Below, piece after piece: positions 1 to 5,646 of a DNA stretch of 5,818 nt. Origin of the DNA: a bacterium (GTDB lineage Bacteria > Actinomycetota > Acidimicrobiia > Acidimicrobiales > CATQHL01); the NCBI GenBank assembly GCA_026713745.1, contig JAPONU010000281.1, positions 1-5,818 on the forward strand, in the 5' to 3' direction. Under the pieces are notes generated by a model. That model was not told the DNA's origin, did not search any database, and saw only the letters and a program-made list of their open reading frames with translations. Numbering within the stretch: position 1 is the first letter of the stretch; each line of letters opens with the position of its first letter. Position numbers and translations under genes: made by a program.

Positions 1-105
1 CCCTCCGACGACCAACAGAATCACAGCGATGTTCACCCATCGGGTGGACACCATCAGCGGGCCGGAACGCCGCGGCCCCCCGCGCCGGCGGTCAGGTCCC
101 TGCAT
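1..105 (-). CDS. 5' end of a possible membrane or exported protein gene (partial, runs off the left edge)
   Basis: From ATG at 103-105 the minus-strand frame stays open to the edge (35 codons). The peptide has a strongly basic start with several Arg and Gly, then 'MVSTRWVNIAVILLVVGG', which reads as a positive N-terminus entering a transmembrane segment or signal anchor. ATG at 52-54, immediately before the hydrophobic run, and TTG at 127-129 are alternative starts. None has a convincing ribosome binding site; the nearest purine run, GAAGAAGG, is 14 nt before ATG 103. It lies on the same strand as the giant gene, so it could share the transcript. Only the N-terminus is visible and no family can be named. 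Confidence 0.4.
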   Translation of the reverse strand, partial: MQGPDRRRGGPRRSGPLMVSTRWVNIAVILLVVGG

Positions 106-269
106 GGGCAGGCCGGCCGCCTTCTTCAAGACGTCTCACGCGAGCCGAGTCATCGCTTCGCGAAGTCACTTCTCGACGCGCCGGAATCGTGCGGCGGCGT
201 TGTCGGCGTGTTGGGTCGGAGGTCTCCCGGTCGTCATGGTGTGGGTGGGTTGTGTTGTCGTGTCCCGGG
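106..269. other. Intergenic spacer after the giant gene
   Basis: This 164-bp stretch lies between the TGA at 270-272 and the left-edge gene candidate. It holds a 10-bp palindrome CTTCGCGAAG at 156-165 but no hairpin followed by a T-run, so no terminator is called and read-through into the left-edge gene is possible. A 61-codon frame crosses it (92-277, minus) but lacks a ribosome binding site. Confidence 0.5.
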
Positions 270-3200
270 TCAGTCATTGTCCGGTTGGCACGTGTGGGTG
301 GCGACGGCGCCGTTGTGGGTGGTGGTGAGTGTTCCCTGTTCGCAGCGGTAGTTCTCGGTGGCGGGTTCGGTGATGGTGCGTGTGCAGGTTCTTGTGGTTG
401 TGGCGCCGACGTGTCGGGTGGTGAGCCGGTAGCGGGGTTCGCCGGGCGCCACGGTGGGGCATCGGTAGGTGGTGGTGGTTGTGGCCGCGGCGGTGGTGGT
501 TAGTGTGCAGAACACCGACGTGGTCGGCCCGACGTCGATCGTTTCGCGGGTCTCGGCGGGCTGGCAGTAGTGCACGGTTCTGGTCCTCGGCGTTGCCGTG
601 AGCGTCTTCGTGCAGGTGCGCCCCGAGCGGGTCCAGGTGTGGTCGCGACAGGTGTAGGTGGTCGTCGCCTTGGGTATGGCGGTGAGTGTCTTGGTGCACG
701 TCAACCGTGAGCGGGTCCAGGTGTCGTCGCGGCACGAGTAGCTGTGGGTCGCGGTGGGTGTGGTGGTGAGCGTCTTGGTGCACGTCAACCGTGAGCGGGT
801 CCAGGTGTCGTCGCGGCAGGAGTAGGTTGTGGTGGCGATGGGTGTGGTGGTGAGGGTTTTGGTGCAGGTGCGCCCCGACAGCGTCCAAGTGCGGTCGCGG
901 CACGAGTAGGTGGTGATCGTGGTCGGCGACGCGGTGAGGGTTTTGGTGCAGGTTCGTCCCGAGCGGGCGTAGTCGTCGGGGCAGGTGTAGGTGACCGTCG
1001 CGGCGGTGGTGAGTTTCTTACGGCACAACGCCACGACGCCGTTGTAGAACCACGAGTAGCCGGCGGGGCAGCGCCCGCGCCTCGGGGCGGTGTACACGTA
1101 TTTCCAGCAGGTGCGCCCCGAACGGGTGTAGCCGCTGGAACACGAAAAGGTCGCAGTCGCCGACCGCGTGAGCGTCTTACGACAGTACCGGGCGCCTAAC
1201 GGTACGAACACCAGGGCATACCCCGCCGGGCACACGTACCTCGTCGACGCTCTCGCCGCTTCGCTGAGCCGCTTGTGGCAGTGCCGGCCCTGCAAACTCA
1301 GCAGCGTGTAACCCGCGGGACAGTCATACGTGGTGGTCGCCGTCGCCTCCTCGCTGGCCGTCCTGCGACAGTACAGATTCCCCAACGGGGGCTGCACCCG
1401 CGCATAACCCGCCGGGCACACATGGGTCGTGCGCACCGTCGCCCGCTCGCTGACGAGCCGCGAACACGACGGCACACCCAAACCCACCGGGGTGTACTCC
1501 TGCGGGCACTCGAACGTCGTCTCCGCCGCCGCCCGAACCGTGACCCTCAACCGACAGTACTCCGCACCCAACGGCACATACACCCGCTCATAGCCCGCCG
1601 GGCACCGCAACTCGGTTCGCGTCGGCGCCGACCGCCGAGACGTCTTCACGCACACCAGCACGCCCGAACCGCTACCGCCGCTGGGCGTCAGCGACGCAAA
1701 ACCCCCCGAACACTCCGACACCCTCACCGGCACCGCCGCCGCAACCTCACTGCGCTCACACACGAACCAATCACCAACAGCCCGCACCACCCACACAAAA
1801 CCCATCGGCAGACACAACGGCACCTTCACCGGAGCAGGCAACCCGCGACCCGTCGGAGACGGCGGCGCGGGAGCGGGCGGAGGATTCGTCGGCCCCGGCA
1901 GCGGCGGCGGCAAAGGCTCCCCCGGCCGCCGGGCCCCACCCGGTCGAAGCCTTGTGCCCGGCGGCACGCCGAGCGGACCAAGATCCGCCCGCGGCATCGC
2001 CGAGGCCTGAACAGACAGACCACTGTGAAAACCGCCGTAAGGATGAGGAACTACCTGGTTCGCACGGACACGAAAATAGTAGGTCGTATCGTCGTCCAGT
2101 CTCACAATGTTTATGCCGAGGCGAGCGCTTTGATATCCGAAGGCCACGTTCTCGACGCGAAGATAGTTACGTGGGTTCACGCCACCCGGCGGCGGATCCG
2201 CGATCGGCCGCTTGGCCCAGTAAACGTCGTAATCGGTGGCACCGAGCACGCCATCCCAGACCACCTGCACGCTCCGTGGTCCGGCCTTGACGGTCACACC
2301 CTCCGGTATCGTAGGCGGCCCGTAAACGACCGCCGGTGCGCCCAATGTCCACTCCCTGGGTTCACCCGATTCATTCATGAGGTTCATTCTCTGTATGTGG
2401 TGTACCGCGATTCCGCCTCTCGAGAGTCGATCAATATCACCGCGGGTAACTCCAAACACAAAGAACACATGACCACGTATCTGTTCGAAGGCTCTGCCGA
2501 TCTTCTTGTTCCCGGCGTCATCAGGATAGACAGTACTCGTTTCGCGGCCGAACTCGGCAACCAATTCCGGGTCCATGCGCGAGTCCAATCGGCGACCGAA
2601 CACCAGATAACTCGCCGCATTGCTCACAGAGTTCCCGTTGATATCCTCCGGTGCCGAACCCGTGAACAACCTCCAACCAGAAGAATCAATCGGCAACCCA
2701 TTGCCCCTAGCAAAATACATGCCCGTCCGCGCGCCGGGATGATAGATCGCATGCAGATCCGACAGATCAATACCCGTAATCGACACCGAGAGACAGTCTC
2801 CGCCTGCCATCACCGAATGGAACCTCTCCGAGCCGCATTCTCCGTAGTCCCCGAGGCCCAAGAAGTGCCCCAACTCGTGAATCATCACGCGCCGCTGGTG
2901 GTCTTGATTGACCGTCGCGCCGCCGAATGGGGCGTGATCCAGCCGGATGTGGATCTCCTTGCCGGTCACCGTAGGCGGATCGTCGCCATTGATCACGGTT
3001 TCCGCGCAGCCCGGAACATTCTGCTCGCAGGTCCAATCTGTTGATGTGTCTACCGCGATGTTGACTCTGACATCGATGTCGTCGTCTCGGTCGGGACACG
3101 TTTTGTGGAAAAAGAACACATCCCGATCGAAATCGGTGTTGCGATTCCGTATTGCAGTGTTCCACGCTTCGGCGGCGTACTTCACGAGATCCTTGAAGGC

Positions 3201-5387
3201 GCTGTTGTTCGCGGGAGTGCAGACGACGAGTCGTTCGCCGGAGCGCATTTTGGGGTGTACGCCGACAGGCGAACCGTGCCGCAGCATTCGGCCGATGCTG
3301 CGGTCGCCGTAGGGTCGCCAGTCGGTTCCGTTGATGGTGTTGCGGATAGAGCCTCGCGGCGCGGCTTGTACGGTAGCGGTGAGGGCGCTGAGTTGTGCCG
3401 CGCTGGGGTGTGGGCCGGTCGCGGCGTTGGGGTCCTGGGGGGTTGCGGGTGGTGGGATGGTGCGGTTGATTTCTTCGCCGGTGGTCCAGTCCAGAACGAT
3501 TTCGGCGCCGCTGGTGATCTCTTCGAAGTGCGCGGTGGGGCCTTCGCTGAGACCTTTGAAGCGGAGTTTCAGCCCGGCGGGGAGCGTGATGAGGACCCAT
3601 TCGTCGGTGGTGCCCAACACGTATGTGCGCCCGGCGCGCATAGTGCCGCCGTTGTATTCAGTGGTGTAGGCGTCCTCGGCGACCTCGACGCGGGCGTCGG
3701 CGTGCACGGTGGCGCCAGCGCTGTCGGTCACGGTGACACGCACGGTACGCGGCCCGGCCTCGACGACGTTCACGTCCGCGCCGACGCTTGCGAGGTCCAC
3801 ACCCCGGCGGGCGCAGCTGACCCGGAAGGCACCGCTGAGTGCGCTATGGGTCTCGGTGGGCGCGTCGGGGCTCGTGATCGTGTAAGGACCGACACCGCCG
3901 CGGATCGCGTAGGTGACGTCCATGCTGCCGACGCCGCGGCGGCCCCCGCCGGGCGCCGGGGCGCCTTCGGAGCCCAAACAGTACGCGGGCGCCGCGATCG
4001 CAACGCTCAACTCGTCGGCGGCTGTCACGGTGACCGGGAAAGTCCCCGAAACCGAACCGGCGCCGTTGGTCGCCGTCACGGTGACCGTGGCGGCGCCCAC
4101 GGCGACACCCCCCAACGAGACGACCGACCCGTCCACGGTCGCGGTGACCACGGCAGTGTCGCTGCTGGTCGCGGTGTAGGTCGCCACGACACCGGTGAAC
4201 TGCGGCGCCATATCTACCAGCATCTCGCCCGCGACGGTCACCTCCCGCGCGGGCGGCGGGCTCGCCGCCCGCGGCGGCGCCAACGCCTCGACGGTCACCG
4301 CGAACGCCCGCCCCACACGTCCCGCCGCGTTGATGGCGGTCACCGCCACGGTCGTGACGCCCACCCCCACACCCCGCAGAACCAGCCGCGAACCCTCCAC
4401 AGCCACCGCCAGCACACCCACACCACCCGAAGTCGCCGTATACGAGTCCACCCGACCGCCGAAACCCGCCGCCACGTCCACCACCCGCACCTCGCTGACC
4501 TGCAGGCTCTGCGCCGCCAAAGGGGCGCCCACCGACGGCGACGGCGGCAGAATCACACTCACCGCGAACGACTGCGACACTCGACCGCCCACGCCGATCG
4601 CGGTCACCGAAACCGTCGCCGACCCCGCCCGCACAGCCCGCAACCCCACCACCGAGCCCGCCAACGAAACATCCACCACCTCCCCGTCCGAGGAGGACAC
4701 CTCGAACGAATCCACCCGCCCCGAAAACCCGCCCGCCACATCCACCGCCACCACATCGCCCGCCGTCAACACCCGCGCCCCCAACACCTCAGCCACCACT
4801 GGCGCATCCACCGCCACAGGCGTCGTCGTGGTCGTGGTCGTTGTGGTGGTCGTTGTGGTGGGGGTGGGTGGCGGCACGGTCGGGGTGGTGGTGCAGTCCA
4901 CCGAGGTGTTGGTGGTTGTGCGGTGGGAGGGGTGGATGCTGACGCGGAAGACGAAATGTGCGGTGCCGGTTCGAGCGCCGGCGTCGCCGCCGGAGTCGGT
5001 GACGACGAGCCGGTAGACGCGGTTCACCGACGCCGTCGGCGTGCCCGACAGCGTCCGCGTGGCCGCGTCGAAGCTCAACCCGTCGCCGGGCGCCTCGCCG
5101 GTCACGAAGTTCTCCAACCGGTACGTCACCGCCCCCACCGTGCCGCACGCCGCGGGCAGGCGCAGCGCCACGATCGGCGCTCCCGGCGCGAAACGCACCT
5201 GCGCCTGGAACGACCCCCGACCGTTCAACGACGCCGACGTCGCCCCCGCCGGCGCCACGAACGACACGTCCGCGGCGCCCTGCGCGGTCGCCGCCCCCGC
5301 CGGCACCACCACCGCGCCCGCCAACAACGCCACGACCAGCGCCCACGACACCACGGCCCGCCGGCGACGCCCACCACCGTTGCCCAC
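270..5387 (-). CDS. Giant secreted multidomain metzincin protease with Ig-like repeats and a C-terminal two-cysteine repeat array
   Basis: The gene encodes 1705 residues from a GTG start at 5385-5387. No in-frame ATG or GTG lies between this and the upstream stop at 5448-5450, and AGGAG sits 6 nt before it. Seen: export signal (1-35), cadherin/Ig-like domain (40-152), Thr-rich linker (157-190), three Ig-like repeats (191-456), divergent beta-sandwich (458-571), protease domain (715-884) with HELGHFLGLGD at 837-847 and a candidate Met-turn Met860, FN3-like domain (1023-1132), Pro-rich linker (1137-1189), and 17 two-Cys units (1190-1700). From family knowledge, HExxHxxGxxD with Asp as third zinc ligand is typical of snapalysin (peptidase family M7), normally a small stand-alone Streptomyces enzyme. 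Inference: an extracellular endopeptidase with adhesive arms, substrate unknown. There is no membrane anchor or sortase motif, so it is released or held non-covalently. Cysteines number 44, 10 before residue 1190 and 34 after. The exact family of the whole protein is not recognised. The coding frame is secure. Confidence 0.93.
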   Translation of the reverse strand: MGNGGGRRRRAVVSWALVVALLAGAVVVPAGAATAQGAADVSFVAPAGATSASLNGRGSFQAQVRFAPGAPIVALRLPAACGTVGAVTYRLENFVTGEAPGDGLSFDAATRTLSGTPTASVNRVYRLVVTDSGGDAGARTGTAHFVFRVSIHPSHRTTTNTSVDCTTTPTVPPPTPTTTTTTTTTTTTTPVAVDAPVVAEVLGARVLTAGDVVAVDVAGGFSGRVDSFEVSSSDGEVVDVSLAGSVVGLRAVRAGSATVSVTAIGVGGRVSQSFAVSVILPPSPSVGAPLAAQSLQVSEVRVVDVAAGFGGRVDSYTATSGGVGVLAVAVEGSRLVLRGVGVGVTTVAVTAINAAGRVGRAFAVTVEALAPPRAASPPPAREVTVAGEMLVDMAPQFTGVVATYTATSSDTAVVTATVDGSVVSLGGVAVGAATVTVTATNGAGSVSGTFPVTVTAADELSVAIAAPAYCLGSEGAPAPGGGRRGVGSMDVTYAIRGGVGPYTITSPDAPTETHSALSGAFRVSCARRGVDLASVGADVNVVEAGPRTVRVTVTDSAGATVHADARVEVAEDAYTTEYNGGTMRAGRTYVLGTTDEWVLITLPAGLKLRFKGLSEGPTAHFEEITSGAEIVLDWTTGEEINRTIPPPATPQDPNAATGPHPSAAQLSALTATVQAAPRGSIRNTINGTDWRPYGDRSIGRMLRHGSPVGVHPKMRSGERLVVCTPANNSAFKDLVKYAAEAWNTAIRNRNTDFDRDVFFFHKTCPDRDDDIDVRVNIAVDTSTDWTCEQNVPGCAETVINGDDPPTVTGKEIHIRLDHAPFGGATVNQDHQRRVMIHELGHFLGLGDYGECGSERFHSVMAGGDCLSVSITGIDLSDLHAIYHPGARTGMYFARGNGLPIDSSGWRLFTGSAPEDINGNSVSNAASYLVFGRRLDSRMDPELVAEFGRETSTVYPDDAGNKKIGRAFEQIRGHVFFVFGVTRGDIDRLSRGGIAVHHIQRMNLMNESGEPREWTLGAPAVVYGPPTIPEGVTVKAGPRSVQVVWDGVLGATDYDVYWAKRPIADPPPGGVNPRNYLRVENVAFGYQSARLGINIVRLDDDTTYYFRVRANQVVPHPYGGFHSGLSVQASAMPRADLGPLGVPPGTRLRPGGARRPGEPLPPPLPGPTNPPPAPAPPSPTGRGLPAPVKVPLCLPMGFVWVVRAVGDWFVCERSEVAAAVPVRVSECSGGFASLTPSGGSGSGVLVCVKTSRRSAPTRTELRCPAGYERVYVPLGAEYCRLRVTVRAAAETTFECPQEYTPVGLGVPSCSRLVSERATVRTTHVCPAGYARVQPPLGNLYCRRTASEEATATTTYDCPAGYTLLSLQGRHCHKRLSEAARASTRYVCPAGYALVFVPLGARYCRKTLTRSATATFSCSSGYTRSGRTCWKYVYTAPRRGRCPAGYSWFYNGVVALCRKKLTTAATVTYTCPDDYARSGRTCTKTLTASPTTITTYSCRDRTWTLSGRTCTKTLTTTPIATTTYSCRDDTWTRSRLTCTKTLTTTPTATHSYSCRDDTWTRSRLTCTKTLTAIPKATTTYTCRDHTWTRSGRTCTKTLTATPRTRTVHYCQPAETRETIDVGPTTSVFCTLTTTAAATTTTTYRCPTVAPGEPRYRLTTRHVGATTTRTCTRTITEPATENYRCEQGTLTTTHNGAVATHTCQPDND
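288..1814 (-). repeat. Array of 17 two-cysteine units (residues 1192-1700)
   Basis: Thirty-four Cys fall into 17 pairs: 1192/1210, 1226/1246, 1262/1278, 1294/1308, 1324/1340, 1356/1370, 1386/1402, 1416/1427, 1440/1455, 1469/1480, 1496/1508, 1524/1536, 1552/1564, 1580/1592, 1608/1627, 1643/1668 and 1682/1700. Pairs 3-7 and 9 carry 'CPAGY' or close variants (pair 4 reads 'CPQEY'), several with 'PLGxxYCR'. Pairs 11-14 carry 'CRDxTWT' and 'TCTKTL'. The linker after each pair is Thr/Ala-rich and reads like a beta-strand ('TxxATxTTYxC'). The distance from one pair to the next is 16 residues in 12 of 16 gaps. The chain ends five residues after the last Cys with no anchor. The function is unknown; a disulfide-stapled binding or retention tail is inferred. 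Confidence 0.85.
567..983 (-). repeat. DNA tandem repeat: one 81-bp and four 84-bp in-frame copies
   Basis: Counting from the first Cys codon of each unit, copies occupy 903-983 (81 bp), 819-902, 735-818, 651-734 and 567-650 (84 bp each). Positions 688-734 and 772-818 are identical over 47 bp at an offset of 84. The translated unit runs Cys, RDxTWT, a second Cys 12 residues on, then 'TKTLT' and a Thr/Pro spacer. Because the period is a multiple of three, copy gain or loss keeps the frame. High identity against the diverged units upstream indicates recent duplication or gene conversion. Confidence 0.85.
1821..1979 (-). other. Pro-rich linker between the FN3-like domain and the Cys array (residues 1137-1189)
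   Basis: About 53 residues dominated by Pro with Gly, Arg and Ala, including long Pro/Ala stretches around 1159-1177. It contains no Cys and no hydrophobic strand pattern. It is probably an extended linker separating the catalytic half from the cysteine-rich tail. Confidence 0.8.
1992..2321 (-). other. Fibronectin type III-like domain (residues 1023-1132)
   Basis: The segment has the FN3 pattern. It starts 'PPTIPEGVTVKAGPRSVQVVW' (Pro24/25 to Trp44 of the 1000s), with the conserved Trp1044, then 'ATDYDVYWAK' (1050-1059) and 'LDDDTTYYFRVRA' (1097-1109), the Leu..Thr-x-Tyr-x-Phe-x-Val-x-Ala core. It ends 'GLSVQASAMP'. An insertion between strands makes it somewhat longer (about 105) than the usual 90. 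FN3 domains often follow catalytic domains in secreted actinobacterial hydrolases as spacers or polymer-binding modules. Confidence 0.75.
2736..3245 (-). other. Metzincin zinc metalloprotease domain, snapalysin-like (residues 715-884)
   Basis: The zinc site is at 2847-2879: His837, Glu838 (general base), His841, Gly844 and Asp847, giving HExxHxxGxxD. An early helix 'YAAEAWNTAI' (737-746) matches the first metzincin helix, and a 'SVMAGG' segment with Met860 lies 13 residues after Asp847, right for a Met-turn. 'GKEIHIRLDH' (809-818) fits the edge strand that binds substrate. Six Cys are present (723, 764, 787, 794, 851, 865), an even number suitable for disulfides. In snapalysin (M7) the third ligand is also Asp and a Cys similarly follows the zinc motif. 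Most other metzincins have His there, so assignment to an M7-like group is favoured over astacin, reprolysin or matrixin. All catalytic residues are present, so activity is expected. Confidence 0.85.
3675..4016 (-). other. Divergent beta-sandwich domain with a Cys pair (residues 458-571)
   Basis: This follows the third Ig-like repeat directly. It shows the motif 'IRGGVGPYTIT' (495-505) and ends with 'RTVRVTVTDSAGATV' (547-561), a pattern seen in bacterial PKD/SprB-like and Ig-like modules ('GGxxPYxxxI... VxVTDxxG'). Cys470 and Cys525 are the only cysteines and could form an internal disulfide. Assignment rests on motif resemblance only. Confidence 0.55.
4020..4817 (-). repeat. Three tandem bacterial Ig-like repeats (residues 191-456)
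   Basis: Three units of about 88 residues cover roughly 191-279, 280-367 and 368-456. Each runs from a 'VVDVAxGFxGRVDSYTATS'-like strand pair, through 'VVxLxGVxxGxxTVxVTA', to 'NxAGxVxxxFxVTV'. The third unit has TYTATSSDTAVVTATVDGS (403-421), a close match to the widespread bacterial Ig-like repeat with 'YTATSSDTAVATVSVSGS'. All three lack Cys. Copies have diverged in protein sequence, so the triplication is not recent. The likely role is a stalk that holds the catalytic domain away from the cell or mediates adhesion. Confidence 0.8.
4818..4919 (-). other. Thr/Pro-rich linker with a run of 13 Thr (residues 157-190)
   Basis: Low-complexity linker containing Thr177-Thr189 without interruption, preceded by a Pro/Thr stretch. 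The Thr codons are mixed ACC, ACA and ACG (4821-4859), so this is a selected peptide composition and not a simple trinucleotide slip. Thr/Pro linkers of this kind join domains in secreted actinobacterial proteins and may be O-mannosylated; the modification is inference. Confidence 0.8.
4932..5270 (-). other. Cadherin-like / putative Ig domain (residues 40-152)
   Basis: The segment contains LSFDAATRTLSGTPT (104-118) followed by YRLVVTDSGG (125-134). This is the hallmark of the bacterial putative-Ig or dystroglycan-type cadherin-like fold, in which 'GLSFDxxTRTLSGTP' precedes a 'YxxxVTDS' strand. It carries one Cys (Cys81); the next, Cys165, lies in the linker. Such domains are structural modules of exported bacterial proteins, often Ca2+-associated or adhesive. 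A binding partner cannot be read from sequence. Confidence 0.7.
5283..5387 (-). other. Signal peptide of the giant protease (residues 1-35)
   Basis: The N-terminus has four consecutive Arg (7-10), then a hydrophobic core of Ala, Val and Leu (about 11-28), then Pro-Ala-Gly-Ala-Ala-Thr-Ala. Cleavage most likely follows Ala35 (Ala-Thr-Ala before Gln36), with Ala32 as the alternative. The tripartite build fits a Sec signal peptide. The Arg cluster loosely resembles a Tat motif but lacks the usual Phe-Leu-Lys that follows the twin Arg. No lipobox Cys is present, so this is not a lipoprotein. Confidence 0.85.
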
Positions 5388-5393
5388 GACTCG

Positions 5394-5398
5394 CTCCT
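5394..5398 (-). promoter_or_regulatory. Ribosome binding site AGGAG
   Basis: AGGAG on the minus strand ends 6 nt before the GTG start of the giant protease gene. It fixes that GTG as the start, and no other usable in-frame start lies upstream before the stop at 5448-5450. Confidence 0.8.
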
Positions 5399-5438
5399 GC
5401 CCGCCGGCCGCCCGGAGAACCCCCCGGTCATGGCCAAC

Positions 5439-5450
5439 TAGACATGTCTA
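5439..5450. promoter_or_regulatory. Perfect 12-bp palindrome TAGACATGTCTA
   Basis: The sequence equals its own reverse complement across all 12 bases, and the match breaks at the next base pair. It lies 51 bp upstream of the GTG start, between the AT-rich stretch and the ribosome binding site. That would suit an operator for a dimeric regulator or a 5' leader element. The regulator is unknown, and a chance palindrome is possible. Confidence 0.35.
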
Positions 5451-5535
5451 ACACAAGCAATACCGAAATAATCATCAGCTCCGAAAATAAGTTACGACAG
5501 AACGCGACACAGCAAGAATCGATATCAAACGAACA
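5439..5535 (-). promoter_or_regulatory. AT-richer intergenic stretch, probable promoter region of the giant gene
   Basis: Composition drops sharply in G+C here compared with either side, and there is no convincing reading frame. Several AT-rich hexamers lie on the minus strand, such as GATTAT near 5467-5472 and TTGCTG near 5510-5515. No pair with good -35 and -10 matches at 16-18 bp spacing stands out, so no specific promoter is called. The position, 50-150 bp before the GTG, suits a promoter. Confidence 0.35.
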
Positions 5536-5601
5536 CCCACAACAGCCCGAACCGATGACCCAACCAACACCACCAACCACCCGCGGGGCGCAGATCGTCG
5601 C

Positions 5602-5617
5602 CCGCCGCCGGCGGCGG
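5602..5617. terminator. GC-only 16-bp palindrome, possible hairpin after the upstream gene
   Basis: CCGCCGCCGGCGGCGG is a perfect palindrome, 29 bp downstream of the TAG of the right-edge gene on the minus strand. It could form a strong hairpin and help end transcription, but no T-run follows it, so it is not a canonical intrinsic terminator. A chance GC-rich repeat is an alternative. Confidence 0.25.
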
Positions 5618-5646
5618 CTCGCCCCGACCCCGACGTGCCCGGTCCG

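Noticed and set aside
92..277. 61-codon minus-strand frame whose ATG overlaps the TGA of the giant gene
   Set aside because: The overlap could suggest translational coupling, but there is no ribosome binding site, the peptide is an unstructured Asp/His/Arg mix, and the frame runs into the left-edge candidate. It is not supported as a gene.
29..328. 99-codon + strand frame at the left edge
   Set aside because: It runs through the spacer and antisense into the 3' end of the giant gene. It has poor codon signature and an Arg/Trp/Cys-rich peptide with no motif.
274..903. 209-codon His-rich frame on the minus strand
   Set aside because: It overlaps the 84-bp repeats in another frame. The His-rich repeats are only the frame-shifted reading of the Cys/Thr repeat.
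567..983. CRISPR-like spacing of repeats
   Set aside because: Repeats are contiguous 84-bp coding units with no unique spacers, lie in frame inside a gene and have no palindromic repeat structure, so this is a protein repeat and not a CRISPR array.
1275..3044. 589-codon open frame on the + strand
   Set aside because: It is antisense to the protease, FN3-like and Cys-array parts, with an Arg-rich composition and no recognisable motif. It is an artefact of GC-rich codon bias.
4821..4859. Microsatellite-like GTG/GTC run on the + strand
   Set aside because: It encodes the 13-Thr linker with irregular codon order, so slippage-driven phase variation is unlikely. It is treated as a peptide linker.
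3105..5441. Long 778-codon open frame on the + strand
   Set aside because: It lies wholly antisense to the giant gene. Its translation is Arg/His/Gly-rich without any domain, the typical shadow of a high-GC gene. The minus frame has a signal peptide, Ig-like repeats and a protease site.
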